Shown here one piece after another: positions 35,367 through 44,965 of a stretch of DNA of 48,052 nucleotides. The DNA comes from an uncultured Alphaproteobacteria bacterium (GTDB lineage Bacteria; Pseudomonadota; Alphaproteobacteria; HIMB59; GCA-002718135): assembly GCA_902602695.1 (NCBI GenBank), contig CACKRO010000009.1:1-48052 (forward strand), given 5' to 3'. Below the pieces are notes generated by a model. The model had not been told where the DNA came from. It ran no database searches and saw only the letters and a list, made by a program, of their open reading frames with translations. A program made the translations under genes and the position numbers. How positions within the stretch are numbered: the stretch's first letter is position 1; each line of letters begins with the position of its first letter.

Positions 35367-35980
35367 GTTAAAAAACTTTTTAAAAATTTAGGAGCGTTAT
35401 CCTTAATAAAAGATATTCTTTGCTTAATTTTGGGGATTTTTGATATTCTAATAAGATTTTTATCGATATTTTCTTCAACATACTTCATTTCTTTTGAAAA
35501 AAAAACGAATAAGGCATTAGTATATACTCCTGATAAAATAAGTCTTTTTGTATAAAAATTGAAATCTGTTGAATTATCTCCGGCTAAATACCACATTGTA
35601 TTTACTGAATTATATAAACTTTTTTTGGATATTTTATTATTTGTGGGTTGCAAAAGATGGTTAAAGGTTTTTTTATAAAATTCTTTATCTTCATTTAATA
35701 TATCAAACCGTAATAATAATATTTTTTTTATTCTTTTGTTAATTGGAAAATTAATTAAATTAATTTTTTTTAATTTGTATTCAAGTTTTTCATTAATATT
35801 TTGTAGAGCATATTCTAATAAATCTTTATATCCATCTGGAAAAAAATAGAATAAGTCAATTTTTTCTATTTTTTGTTTTTGTAATTTTAAAAATATTTCC
35901 GATGACCAACCTTCAATTGATACAATTTTTTTTGCTTTTTTGAGAATATCCTCTTTTTTTTTATTTTCTGTTTTGTTCAT
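35363..35980 (-). CDS. coq9: COQ9 family ubiquinone biosynthesis protein
   Basis: A 205-aa TetR-like-fold lipid-binding protein. The N-terminal helices contain the FFPDGYKDLLEYAL block, and the diagnostic C-terminal block AGDNSTDFNFYTKRLILSGVY fits COQ9. In mitochondria COQ9 presents ubiquinone intermediates to COQ7; the bacterial role is presumed similar. Together with ubiG (7638) and the COQ8-like gene (39621) it supports ubiquinone synthesis in this organism. Its ATG lies 20 bases inside the end of def, so translation is probably coupled. Confidence 0.92.
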   Translation of the reverse strand: MNKTENKKKEDILKKAKKIVSIEGWSSEIFLKLQKQKIEKIDLFYFFPDGYKDLLEYALQNINEKLEYKLKKINLINFPINKRIKKILLLRFDILNEDKEFYKKTFNHLLQPTNNKISKKSLYNSVNTMWYLAGDNSTDFNFYTKRLILSGVYTNALFVFFSKEMKYVEENIDKNLIRISKIPKIKQRISFIKDNAPKFLKSFLT

Positions 35981-36491
35981 TTTTCCAATAAGTTGTTATT
36001 TCTTTTTCAAAACCAAAAGCATTTTTATGCGCTAAGCGCGATGTATACAAAATCCCGTTTAAATGATCAACCTCATGTTGTACTACCCTTGCATGTAAGC
36101 CCTCAACTTCATTTTCAATCACTTTACCATCAAGATCAAATCCAGAATATTTAATTTTTTTAAATCTTCTAACTAAACCTTGCATACCAGGAATAGATAA
36201 ACAGCCTTCCCAATCATCCTCAGTTTCTTTTCCCATAGGTGTTAAACTAGGATTTATTAACGGTGTTATCTCAATTTTATCTTTCTCTTCATTATCAGGA
36301 TTACGAAATACTATTATTTTTTTTGAAATATGTACTTGGGGTGCTGCTAAACCTATACCGTTATAGTCAAGCATTGTTTCAGACATATCATAAATTATTT
36401 TTTTTAAAGAATCTGATGAAAATTCATTTATCTCAGAGCATTCTTTTAGCAAGATGGGATGACCGATTTTTGATATTTTCAGAATAGACAC
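35961..36491 (-). CDS. def: Peptide deformylase
   Basis: Removes the formyl group from N-terminal methionine of new proteins. The 176-aa metalloenzyme shows motif 1 GIGLAAPQV (45-53), motif 2 EGCLS (95-99, metal-binding Cys) and motif 3 HEVDH (139-143), all intact. The start is GTG at 36489-36491, giving the expected N-terminus (SILKISKIGHPIL). I see no Shine-Dalgarno. The methionyl-tRNA formyltransferase gene (fmt) that often follows def is absent; coq9 takes its place. Confidence 0.96.
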   Translation of the reverse strand: MSILKISKIGHPILLKECSEINEFSSDSLKKIIYDMSETMLDYNGIGLAAPQVHISKKIIVFRNPDNEEKDKIEITPLINPSLTPMGKETEDDWEGCLSIPGMQGLVRRFKKIKYSGFDLDGKVIENEVEGLHARVVQHEVDHLNGILYTSRLAHKNAFGFEKEITTYWKNEQNRK

Positions 36492-36585
36492 GTTATAAAT
36501 ATATGTATTTTTTCTAATATACCAATAGATTAATTCAATATATCAGTTTGCAAATATTATAAGTTTATGTTACTAGCCCGTTCCA
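36492..36585. promoter_or_regulatory. Divergent intergenic region def / rpsU
   Basis: A 94-base AT-rich gap. Candidate rightward elements for rpsU are TTGCAA (starting at about 36548) and a TATTAT just downstream, but spacing is poor. Reading leftward a TATATT lies 40 or so bases from the def start. No Shine-Dalgarno is visible before rpsU, and no tRNA-like fold is seen. Confidence 0.25.
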
Positions 36586-36783
36586 ATGACACTTTTTGTA
36601 AACGTAAAAGATAATAACGTAGAACAAGCAATTAGAACGCTAAAAAAGAAAATGCAGCGCGAAGGTTTATATAAAGAAATGAAACTTCGTAAACACTATG
36701 AAAAACCTTGTTTGAAACGTGCCAGAGAAAAAGAGGAAAATATTAGAAGAGCTAGGAAGTCTGCAAAAAGAAATAATGATTAA
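36586..36783 (+). CDS. rpsU: 30S ribosomal protein bS21
   Basis: A 65-aa very basic ribosomal protein that helps initiation on the 30S subunit. The pattern is clear: [40 protein letters not shown] and a Lys/Arg-rich tail. It is a single-gene rightward unit between def and pntB, and its TAA overlaps the opposing pntB stop by 4 bases. The region before the ATG (CCCGTTCCA) has no purine-rich ribosome-binding site. Confidence 0.96.
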   Translation: MTLFVNVKDNNVEQAIRTLKKKMQREGLYKEMKLRKHYEKPCLKRAREKEENIRRARKSAKRNND

Positions 36784-38174
36784 GCAGAAAGACTTTTTAC
36801 GATATCCTCACACATTTTTTTAGCATCTCCAAATAGCATAGTCGTATTATCTCTATAAAACAATTCATTATCAACACCGGAATAACCAGTTGCCATTGAA
36901 CGTTTTACAAACAAAACACTCTGAGATTTTTCTACATCTAAAATAGGCATACCAAAAATAGGAGAGGACTCATCCGTTTTTGCAGCAGGATTTGTTACAT
37001 CATTTGCCCCAATAACAAAAGAAACCTCCGTCATTGGAAAGTCATGATTAATTTCATCTAGCTCTAAGACTTCTTCATAAGGAACATTAGCTTCAGCTAA
37101 TAAAACATTCATATGACCTGGCATTCTTCCTGCAACTGGGTGTATTGCATATCTTACTTCTATTCCTTCTTTTTTTAATATGTCACCCATTTCTCGTAAA
37201 GCATGTTGGGCTTGGGCTACAGCCATTCCATATCCTGGTACAATAATTACAGAGTCTGCATTTTTCATTATATATGCTGCATCTTCTGCATTACCCTGTT
37301 TGACAATTTTATCTGAGTTATCCTTACTAGCACTAGTGTCTTGCTCGCCACCAAAACCTCCTAGAACAACATTAATTATGGATCTATTCATCCCTTTACT
37401 CATTATATAACTTAATATTGCGCCAGAAGCTCCAACAAGAGCGCCTGTTATTATTAAAAGATTATTACTTAGAGTAAATCCTATTCCACAAGCTGCCCAA
37501 CCTGAATAAGAGTTTAACATAGAAACAACAACTGGCATATCAGCTCCACCAATAGGTATTACCACAAGAAAACCTAGTAATATGGATACAAAAACTATAG
37601 TCCAAAAAATTGTTGGTGATTGGTTAACAACAAAAAAAATTATTAAAAAAATGATAAGTAAAAAAATTAATGCATTAATTAGATGTTGAAACTTGAATAC
37701 AATAGGCTTACCGGAGATTGTGCCTTGTAGCTTTCCAAAAGCTAATACTGAACCAGAGAAAGTGATTGCGCCGATAAAAGTTCCAATACTCATTTCAACA
37801 AGACTAGAAATTTTAATAGACCCAACTTTACCTATATTAAAGGCAACAGGGTCATAAAAAGCAGCAGCAGCAACAAAAACAGCTGCTAATCCAACTAAAC
37901 TATGAAATGCAGCAACTAACTGAGGTAATGCAGTCATTTCTATTCTTAAGGCTATAAATGAACCAATAGCACCACCAATTAGTATAGCAGCTCCAATTTC
38001 ATAATAACTAAGAACTGATTTGAACATAAGAGTAGTGAATACTGCTATAATCATACCAATTATACCAAAAATATTTCCAGTTCTTGAAGATTCAGGGTGA
38101 GATAAACCTCTTAGGGCAAAGATAAATAATAATGCAGATATTAAATATAATATTGCAACCATGTTAGAAGACAT
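36780..38174 (-). CDS. pntB: NAD(P) transhydrogenase subunit beta
   Basis: Membrane and NADP-binding subunit of the proton-translocating transhydrogenase, which makes NADPH from NADH using the proton gradient. The 464-aa protein has about eight to nine N-terminal membrane helices (for example [21 protein letters not shown]) and the soluble dIII domain with [39 protein letters not shown] and the terminal GDAKKMCE block. Its start and the pntAB stop share one base. It is the last gene of a pntAA-pntAB-pntB set. Confidence 0.97.
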   Translation of the reverse strand: MSSNMVAILYLISALLFIFALRGLSHPESSRTGNIFGIIGMIIAVFTTLMFKSVLSYYEIGAAILIGGAIGSFIALRIEMTALPQLVAAFHSLVGLAAVFVAAAAFYDPVAFNIGKVGSIKISSLVEMSIGTFIGAITFSGSVLAFGKLQGTISGKPIVFKFQHLINALIFLLIIFLIIFFVVNQSPTIFWTIVFVSILLGFLVVIPIGGADMPVVVSMLNSYSGWAACGIGFTLSNNLLIITGALVGASGAILSYIMSKGMNRSIINVVLGGFGGEQDTSASKDNSDKIVKQGNAEDAAYIMKNADSVIIVPGYGMAVAQAQHALREMGDILKKEGIEVRYAIHPVAGRMPGHMNVLLAEANVPYEEVLELDEINHDFPMTEVSFVIGANDVTNPAAKTDESSPIFGMPILDVEKSQSVLFVKRSMATGYSGVDNELFYRDNTTMLFGDAKKMCEDIVKSLSA

Positions 38175-38491
38175 TATTTATTTTCCTTTTTTTTATTAGT
38201 TTTTTTCTTAAACATTGAGAGCATTCGATATGTTACTAAAAAACCTCCAAAGATATTAACTGAAGCTAACACAACACCAATTAAACCAAATATTTTAGAA
38301 GTATCAAAACCTTGAGGGCCTGCAGCCAGTATTGCTCCAACTATTATTACACTTGATATTGCATTTGTAACACCCATCAATGGACTATGCAAAGCAGGGG
38401 TGACTGACCAAACTACATAATACCCAATAATACAAGCTAAGAAAAATACCGTAAGTCCAATAACAAAAACCTCTGAAGAATGTGCTTCCAT
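38174..38491 (-). CDS. pntAB: NAD(P) transhydrogenase subunit alpha, membrane part (PntAB)
   Basis: A 105-aa membrane subunit equal to the C-terminal part of E. coli PntA. Three hydrophobic helices (EVFVIGLTVFFLACIIGYYV, SVIIVGAILAAG, FGLIGVVLASVNIFGGFLVT) and the conserved WSVTPALHSPLMGVTNAISS segment are present; the C-terminal tail is basic. The split alpha subunit is the Rhodospirillum rubrum-type arrangement. One base separates it from pntAA, and it touches pntB. Confidence 0.94.
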   Translation of the reverse strand: MEAHSSEVFVIGLTVFFLACIIGYYVVWSVTPALHSPLMGVTNAISSVIIVGAILAAGPQGFDTSKIFGLIGVVLASVNIFGGFLVTYRMLSMFKKKTNKKKENK

Positions 38492-38492
38492 A

Positions 38493-39614
38493 CTACTTAA
38501 ATTGCTCCAATCTTACATCCCCATCATGCGTTAGCAAAACAGAATTAATTATTTCGTCTTCTAAATCAAAATTTATTTTTTTATTTTCTTTATCTATTAA
38601 TAAGCTTAAAAAGTTGAAAATATTTTTAGAATACAGCGCTGAAGCATCTTTTGCCACTCTTCCAGGAACATTTCCGTACCCAACAATCTTAACTCCGTTA
38701 TGCACTACTATTTCATTCATTTTGCTTAAAGGGCAATTACCACCAGCTTCCACTGCTAAATCGATTACTACTGAACCTGGAATCATTGAAGAAACCATTT
38801 CTTCTGTAATTAATACAGGTGCTTTTTTACCGGGTATAAGAGCTGTGCAAATTACGATATCTTGTTTTGCTACTGTCTCTGATATTAATTGAGCTTGTTT
38901 TCTTTTATATTCTTCACTCATTTCTTTTGCATAACCGCCTTCAGTTTCAGCATTTTGAGCTTCATCATCTTCAACCATAATGAATTTTCCACCAAGACTT
39001 TCAACTTGTTCTTTAGTTGCAGCCCGAACATCAGTGGCAGATACGACTGCTCCAAGTCTTTTTGCCGTTGCTATAGCTTGTAAACCTGCAACACCTACAC
39101 CAAGTATCATGACCTTTGCTGGATTTACTCTTCCAGCTGCAGTCATCATCATTGGGAAAGCTTTTCCAAATTGCTCTGCAGCATCAATTACGCTCCTGTA
39201 TCCAGCTAAGTTTGCTTGAGATGATAAAACATCCATACTTTGTGCTCTACTAATTCTTGGTATTAACTCCATACAGCAAGATGATATTTTGTTTTTGTTT
39301 AAATTAGTAAATTCAGATTTATTTTCATATGGATTCAAAATGCCAATAAGTAATGAATTACTTTTTAAATTGTTTATATCCTCAGTATTTGGCATTCTAA
39401 CACATAGACAAACATCAGCTTGTAAACATTCGGATCGAGTAACAATTTTTGCACCTGCTTCCTCATAATTTGAATTTTGATATCCTGAAGTTTCTCCTGC
39501 TCCATTCTCAATAATAACTTCTAAACCTAGTCTTGAAAAAAGCTTTACTGATTCCGGAGAAATAGAGACTCTTGTCTCATTGTTATCATTTTCTTTAATG
39601 GCAGATAAGAGCAT
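38493..39614 (-). CDS. pntAA: NAD(P) transhydrogenase subunit alpha, NAD-binding part (PntAA)
   Basis: The 373-aa soluble NAD(H)-binding domain I of transhydrogenase. It resembles alanine dehydrogenase. Conserved parts are ENDNNETRVSISPESVK near the N-terminus, MELIPRISRAQSMDVLSSQANLAGY, the nucleotide motif ILGVGVAGLQAIATAKRLGA followed by the VSATDVR acidic strand end, and IPGKKAPVLITEEMV. The ATG lies 6 bases downstream of the COQ8-like gene, suggesting that pepF, coq8-like and pnt genes form one leftward transcript. Confidence 0.95.
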   Translation of the reverse strand: MLLSAIKENDNNETRVSISPESVKLFSRLGLEVIIENGAGETSGYQNSNYEEAGAKIVTRSECLQADVCLCVRMPNTEDINNLKSNSLLIGILNPYENKSEFTNLNKNKISSCCMELIPRISRAQSMDVLSSQANLAGYRSVIDAAEQFGKAFPMMMTAAGRVNPAKVMILGVGVAGLQAIATAKRLGAVVSATDVRAATKEQVESLGGKFIMVEDDEAQNAETEGGYAKEMSEEYKRKQAQLISETVAKQDIVICTALIPGKKAPVLITEEMVSSMIPGSVVIDLAVEAGGNCPLSKMNEIVVHNGVKIVGYGNVPGRVAKDASALYSKNIFNFLSLLIDKENKKINFDLEDEIINSVLLTHDGDVRLEQFK

Positions 39615-39620
39615 GAGTTC

Positions 39621-40964
39621 TTATATTGATAGGTTCGCTATTTTTAAAGCTTTTTGTTGGTTTTCCATCAGTTTTTTTGAGTTAAAATCCTCAATGAGTT
39701 CGTGAAATATTCTATACCAATTAACTTCAGCTTTTAAATGCATAAACACAGAACCTAATCCTACTGCCGCTCTATCCATAAAAACAAATTCTTTTGGAGG
39801 TTTAACACCACCTAGTTTCTTGAGTTCTTGATGAACTTCGGATGCAATTTGTGCTCCATAAATACCGCTATCACTTTCTTGTATTTTTTGAACTTTATCT
39901 TCCATTAGGGGAGAATATAAAAATCCTGCCCATTTATTTAATACTTTTAATTTTTCTTTAGTTATGTCTGTAAATCCCCATTCTTCATATGCATGAACTG
40001 CTTTTGAATTATCTTTTTCTTGAAGAGCAAAGTATAAATCTATTACACCCTGAATAAAATTACCATTAAATATTCTCATACATCCGAAATCATAAATATT
40101 AATACTAAGGTCTTTTTTTTGAACAGAATAATTTCCTAAATGTGGATCTCCATGAAGAACACCATATTCAAAAAATGGTTTATACCATGCTTTATACATA
40201 TTTGATGCTAATGTATTTCTTGTTTCTTTAGATGACTTTATAAAATTTAAAATAGGCTCTCCATCAAGCCAACTCATGGTCAGCAGTCTCTTTGTAGATA
40301 ATTTGTCATAGGTTTTTGGTACGTGAACAAAATTTATGTTTGAAAAAATATTTCTAAATATTGACATTAATTTTTTTTCTCTTTCATAATCTAGCTCTTC
40401 TTTTAATCTGTCAGTAATCTCTTTATATACTTCATCAGTTTTAATAGCTTTATTATACGACTGATAAATTGAAAAAATCATTTTTAATTGCGAGAGATCT
40501 GCACTTACCGCTGAGGTCATGTCAGGATATTGAAGTTTACAAGCTACTATTTCATCATTTTTTACTTTAGCTTTATGTACTTGCCCAAGTGAAGCTGCTC
40601 TTGTTGCTTCTTTATCAAACTCTATAAAATTTTTTTGCCAATCCTGTTTTAATTCTGCTGCCATTCTTCTTTTAACAAACAACCATCCCATAGGAGGAGC
40701 ATTTGATTGTAAATGCATAAGTTCTTGTGCATATTCATCAGGAAGTAGATCAGGTATTGTTGCCGATAATTGTGCCACTTTCATTAATGGCCCCTTAATA
40801 CTTCCAAGAGCGGCTCTAATTTCAGATGCATGTTTTTCTTTGTCTAACTTAACCCCTAAATATCTTTGACTTGCAAGCTTTGTAGCTAATTTTCCAACTA
40901 CACCACCAACTTTTGCATATCTAGTAAGTTGTTTTGTTAAAGATTTTGCTTCTTTATCTTTCAT
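39621..40964 (-). CDS. COQ8/UbiB-type atypical kinase-like protein (ABC1 family)
   Basis: A 447-aa ABC1-family protein. The N-terminal signature is KGPLMKVAQLSATIPDLLP, a KxGQ variant with Ala for Gly. The Ala-rich loop is RAASLGQVHKA, the catalytic stretch LHGDPHLGNYS and the metal-binding YDFGCM. Family members act as ATPases aiding ubiquinone synthesis. This form differs from canonical UbiB in its KVAQ motif and lacks obvious C-terminal membrane helices, so it may be a paralogue. The frame extends one codon upstream to a TTG, but the ATG at 40962-40964 is the better start. Confidence 0.87.
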   Translation of the reverse strand: MKDKEAKSLTKQLTRYAKVGGVVGKLATKLASQRYLGVKLDKEKHASEIRAALGSIKGPLMKVAQLSATIPDLLPDEYAQELMHLQSNAPPMGWLFVKRRMAAELKQDWQKNFIEFDKEATRAASLGQVHKAKVKNDEIVACKLQYPDMTSAVSADLSQLKMIFSIYQSYNKAIKTDEVYKEITDRLKEELDYEREKKLMSIFRNIFSNINFVHVPKTYDKLSTKRLLTMSWLDGEPILNFIKSSKETRNTLASNMYKAWYKPFFEYGVLHGDPHLGNYSVQKKDLSINIYDFGCMRIFNGNFIQGVIDLYFALQEKDNSKAVHAYEEWGFTDITKEKLKVLNKWAGFLYSPLMEDKVQKIQESDSGIYGAQIASEVHQELKKLGGVKPPKEFVFMDRAAVGLGSVFMHLKAEVNWYRIFHELIEDFNSKKLMENQQKALKIANLSI

Positions 40965-40969
40965 CAATT

Positions 40970-42766
40970 TTATTCTTCCAATTGGTCAATGAGACTCTCA
41001 ATAACATTAACACCTTTTTGCCAAAAATCTTTTTTCTTCGGATTTAATCCAAAGGGTCTCAAGAGTTTATCATATGTATTACTTCCACCGCTTTCTAATA
41101 AAGTAATATATTTGTCTTCAAATTTGGGTAATTTACTTTCGTATACATTAAAAAGAGAATTTACAAGACAATCTCCAAAGGCGTAAGCATAAACGTAAAA
41201 TGGTGAATGAATGAAATGAGGTATGTAGCTCCAAAAATATTTGTAATCATCATTAAATTTTATTGAAGGTCCTAAACTTTGCTTTTGTACATCAATCCAA
41301 ATTTTACAAATCTCATTAACACTTAATTCTTTAATTTTTCTTTGGTCATGTATGCGCTTTTCAAATTCAAAAAATGCAATTTGTCGTACAACAGTATTAA
41401 GCATATCTTCAACTTTATTTGCTAAAAGCCCTTTACGCTCATTTTCTTTCGTAGTTATAGATAGAAGAGATTTAAATGTTAACATTTCACCAAAAACACT
41501 TGCTGTTTCAGCAAGAGTTAGAGGTGTTGAAGAATTAAAATAAGTTTGTTTTCGTCCCGCTAAATACTGATGAATTCCATGACCTAGTTCATGAGCAAGT
41601 GTTGCTATATCTCTTGCTTTACCCTGATAGTTAACAAGTATAAATGGGTGAGCTGAAGGAACAGTAGAAGCAGCAAATGCTCCAGGAGATTTACCTGCAA
41701 TAACAGGAGCATGTATCCATGAATTATCAAAAAATTTATTTACAATGTCTCCTGCTCTCTTATCAAAATTAGAATAAGCATCACTTACAATTCTTTTTGC
41801 ATCTTTCCAGGAATATACACTTTGTGATTGGAAGGGAAGAGGTGCATTTCTATCCCAATACATCAATGATTTCTTTTTAAACCATTTGGCTTTTATTTTA
41901 TAATAGCGATGAGCAATTTTTGGATAATTTTCTTTTATTGTTTCAGTCAATGCCTCTACAACTTCATCTTCAACTACATTAGACAAATTTCTAGAGCTGA
42001 CTGGGCTTGGTAAACCTCTCCACTTATCATTGATTGATTTATCTTTAGCAAGATTATTGGTAATGGATGTAAACAAACTAATATTGTCTTTTAAAACACC
42101 AGATACAACCTCTGCAGATTTTTTTCGATTTGATTCTTTTTTATCAGAAAGAAAATTAAAAATTTCAGCACTAGATAAATTTTTACCTTTAAATGGAAAT
42201 TTAAGTGACGCAATTGTATCATCAAATAATCTTACCCAAGCTGATCTAGAAGTAATACTTTTTTCTTGAAGTAATTTTTCTGTTTTAACATCTAATTGAT
42301 ATGGCTTAAATTTTCGTATATTTTTAATCCAGTTTTTATAAAGCTCTAATTTCTTGTCAGCATAAATCTTATTTAATTTTGATTCTGAAACTTCATTTAA
42401 CTCAAGACTAAAGAAAACTATTGATGAAGCAATATTAGTAATTTGTTCCTGCATTTGTTGGTAAAAAATTTTATTCTTTTCATTATTACCATCCTCTGCA
42501 ACTAAGAGATGTGCGTATGACATAATTTTATCTATTTTTATATCAATGTTTTCTAATTCAATAATTGCTTTTAAGAGTTCACTAGGACTAAGCTTAATAA
42601 TTTTAGATGAGTATTTTTTTTCAAATTTTTTTGTAATTATTCTCAGTTGATTCAAATCATTATTCAGATTCTTCGCTTTTGGAGATTCGTATAAATCTTT
42701 GAGGTTCCAAACTGGCAGTTTTCCAAGGGTATTTTTTGTTAAATTTTGATAATTTTTTTGTTTCAT
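40970..42766 (-). CDS. pepF: M3B family oligoendopeptidase F
   Basis: A 598-aa cytoplasmic zinc peptidase that cuts short peptides. The zinc motif is HELGH (392-396, ATLAHELGHGIHQYL), with the third ligand Glu in LAETASVFGEM. The alpha-helical N-lobe includes LPVWNLKDLYESP, typical of the M3B family, and SPGAFAASTVPSAHPFILVNY is another conserved block. It lies 5 bases upstream of the COQ8-like gene. A role in peptide nutrient use or signal-peptide clearance is possible. Confidence 0.95.
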   Translation of the reverse strand: MKQKNYQNLTKNTLGKLPVWNLKDLYESPKAKNLNNDLNQLRIITKKFEKKYSSKIIKLSPSELLKAIIELENIDIKIDKIMSYAHLLVAEDGNNEKNKIFYQQMQEQITNIASSIVFFSLELNEVSESKLNKIYADKKLELYKNWIKNIRKFKPYQLDVKTEKLLQEKSITSRSAWVRLFDDTIASLKFPFKGKNLSSAEIFNFLSDKKESNRKKSAEVVSGVLKDNISLFTSITNNLAKDKSINDKWRGLPSPVSSRNLSNVVEDEVVEALTETIKENYPKIAHRYYKIKAKWFKKKSLMYWDRNAPLPFQSQSVYSWKDAKRIVSDAYSNFDKRAGDIVNKFFDNSWIHAPVIAGKSPGAFAASTVPSAHPFILVNYQGKARDIATLAHELGHGIHQYLAGRKQTYFNSSTPLTLAETASVFGEMLTFKSLLSITTKENERKGLLANKVEDMLNTVVRQIAFFEFEKRIHDQRKIKELSVNEICKIWIDVQKQSLGPSIKFNDDYKYFWSYIPHFIHSPFYVYAYAFGDCLVNSLFNVYESKLPKFEDKYITLLESGGSNTYDKLLRPFGLNPKKKDFWQKGVNVIESLIDQLEE

Positions 42767-42768
42767 AT

Positions 42769-42813
42769 TTGACTATTTCGATATAGGTCTATTATCAGAG
42801 CTTTGTAGGGAGG
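42769..42813 (+). promoter_or_regulatory. Promoter and ribosome-binding site of the acyl-CoA ligase gene
   Basis: TTGACT (42769-42774) and TATTAT (42790-42795) form a plausible promoter with 15-base spacing. AGGGAGG (42807-42813) is a near-ideal Shine-Dalgarno 9 bases before the ATG at 42823, one of the strongest in the window, where most genes show weak or no sites. Confidence 0.5.
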
Positions 42814-42822
42814 ATTAAAAGT

Positions 42823-44625
42823 ATGATTGTTAATTTTGATGAATTTAATAACATACCTAGTGTTTTTTATTATCAATCAAATGATCTGAAAGATCAACCT
42901 TATTTGTGGAAAAAAGAAAATGATAAATATGTTTCTTTAAGCTGGATACAAGTAAAGGAGCAGGTTGAAAGTTTGGCAACATATTTAAAAGATCTAGGAA
43001 TTTTAGAGGGTGATAGAGTATTAATTTTATCTGAAAATAGACCTGAGTGGCAAATTACTGATTTAGCCATAATGTCTATTGGAGCAATATCTGTGCCTGC
43101 TTACACTACAAGTACAACAAATGATTATGAATATATAATTAAACACTCTGGGGCTAGATGCGCCATTGTATCTTCACACGAATTAATGAAGAAAGCTCTA
43201 CCTGCAATTGAAAAAAATTCTCACTGTCAAAATGTAATTAAATTTAATGATGACAATGAAACTTATTCAGAAGCTTTAAATATAATATCTTATAATAAAA
43301 TTATAAATGATAATTTAGAAAAGAGTAAAGCTTCTAATAAAATAGAAGAGTTGTCAAAAAATTTTAACAGAAAAGATACAGCATGTATTATATATACCTC
43401 TGGGACAGGGGGGAACCCTAAGGGAGTAATGTTGAGTCACGGAGCTATGTTAAGAAACTGTGCTTCTTGTGATAAATTACTTGAAAGTCTTACTAAAGAT
43501 TTAAAAAAAGAGATTAGATATCTTTCTTGGTTACCATTATCCCATTCCTATGAGCATACTTTACAATTCTTAGAAATGGGGCAAGGTGCACAGATCTATT
43601 ACGCGGAAAGTATTGATAAACTATTAGTGAATATGGCTGAAGCTGCTCCACATTTTATGACAGCTGTTCCAAGATTTTATGACTCTTTACACACACGTAT
43701 TTCACAAGGACTTAAAAACCAAAGTAAATTAAGTCAAAGGTTCTTTGCAATTACATTAAATCTAGGAAAGAAAAAATATTTTGATGAACAAATGAGTTTC
43801 TTTGAAAGATTTATGAATGGATTAATGGATAGAATAGTAAGAAAAAAGGTTAAGAAAAGATTTGGTGGAAGTCTGAGAGCATTGATATCCGGAGGCGCAG
43901 CACTAAATTTTGAAGTTGGATTATACCTAAGCGCCCTTGGGCTTCCACTACTTCAAGGCTATGGACAAACTGAAACTGCTCCAGTTATTTCTGCAAACCC
44001 TCCTGAAAAAATTAAATTAGATACTGTTGGAAAAGTTCTTCAAGGAAATGAAGTAAAAATTTCTGAAGATGGAGAAATTTTAGCTCGTGGTGAACTAATT
44101 ATGAATGGTTATTGGAATGATCCTGAGTCAACTAATAAAACTATAATTGACGGGTGGGTTCATACAGGTGATATTGGTGAATTTGATGAAGAAGATTATT
44201 TAAAAATAACGGATAGGAAAAAAGATATTATTGTAAATGCAGGTGGAGATAATATTTCTCCTTCAAGAATAGAGGCAAAACTAGATATTGAACCTGAAAT
44301 TGCTCAATCAATGTTATATGGAGATTTCAAAAATTACCTAGTTGCAATCCTGGTACCTAATAAAGATTTAGCTTTAGAATGGGCAAAAAAAAATAATGTT
44401 GAGGGCGATTTAAATAAAATAATTCAAAATTCTTCATTTGATAAAAAGATGAAAGAAGTTGTAAATAAAGTCAATAAAAGCCTCTCTAGTATTGAACAAA
44501 TAAGAAAATTTATTTTAATTGATCACGAATTTACAATTGAAAACAATATGATGACTCCTTCCATGAAAGTAAGAAGGTTTAAAGTAAAAGAGATGTATGG
44601 AGAGAATTTAGAAAAACTATATTAA
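42823..44625 (+). CDS. Long-chain acyl-CoA synthetase (AMP-binding, FAA1-like)
   Basis: Activates long-chain fatty acids to acyl-CoA through an acyl-adenylate. The 600-aa protein has the phosphate-binding loop YTSGTGGNPKGV (191-202), the core motif GYGQTETAPVIS, the TGDIGEFDE block and the hinge ITDRKKDIIVNAGGDNISP. It lies alone between divergent pepF and opposing DUF1244. The FAA1/LACS layout (ILSENRPEWQITDLAIMSIGA) suggests a eukaryote-like long-chain ligase and not E. coli FadD. Substrate length is inferred. Confidence 0.92.
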   Translation: MIVNFDEFNNIPSVFYYQSNDLKDQPYLWKKENDKYVSLSWIQVKEQVESLATYLKDLGILEGDRVLILSENRPEWQITDLAIMSIGAISVPAYTTSTTNDYEYIIKHSGARCAIVSSHELMKKALPAIEKNSHCQNVIKFNDDNETYSEALNIISYNKIINDNLEKSKASNKIEELSKNFNRKDTACIIYTSGTGGNPKGVMLSHGAMLRNCASCDKLLESLTKDLKKEIRYLSWLPLSHSYEHTLQFLEMGQGAQIYYAESIDKLLVNMAEAAPHFMTAVPRFYDSLHTRISQGLKNQSKLSQRFFAITLNLGKKKYFDEQMSFFERFMNGLMDRIVRKKVKKRFGGSLRALISGGAALNFEVGLYLSALGLPLLQGYGQTETAPVISANPPEKIKLDTVGKVLQGNEVKISEDGEILARGELIMNGYWNDPESTNKTIIDGWVHTGDIGEFDEEDYLKITDRKKDIIVNAGGDNISPSRIEAKLDIEPEIAQSMLYGDFKNYLVAILVPNKDLALEWAKKNNVEGDLNKIIQNSSFDKKMKEVVNKVNKSLSSIEQIRKFILIDHEFTIENNMMTPSMKVRRFKVKEMYGENLEKLY

Positions 44626-44912
44626 GTTTTTCCTTTATCAAATTTTTCTTTTTGTTCAGGAGTGATTTCTTTTTGAAATTTTGTTTTCCACTCTGCGTAT
44701 GGCATGCCATAGATCATTTCTCGTGCTTCATCGTATGAAATAGAAATATTTTTCTTCTCTGCAGCACTAACATACCATTTTGAAAGACAGTTTCTGCAAA
44801 AACCTGACAAATTCATTAAATCAATATTTTGAACATCTGTTCTATTTTTTAGATGATGAATCAATCTTTCTGCTACATCAGCAAGTAAATCTCTATCAAA
44901 GTTTTTGGTCAT
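44622..44912 (-). CDS. DUF1244 protein
   Basis: A 96-aa protein of unknown function that matches DUF1244, with the signature NLSGFCRNCLSKWYVSAA and downstream YDEAREMIYGMPYAEWKTKFQ. The CxxC pair could bind a metal. It is divergent from pyk (53 bases between starts), an arrangement I recall as common in alphaproteobacteria. The 3' end overlaps the opposing acyl-CoA ligase stop by 4 bases. Confidence 0.9.
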   Translation of the reverse strand: MTKNFDRDLLADVAERLIHHLKNRTDVQNIDLMNLSGFCRNCLSKWYVSAAEKKNISISYDEAREMIYGMPYAEWKTKFQKEITPEQKEKFDKGKT

Positions 44913-44965
44913 ATTACGTAAATAAATTATATAAATCTTTTTTTGTGATATATATATAATAATTA

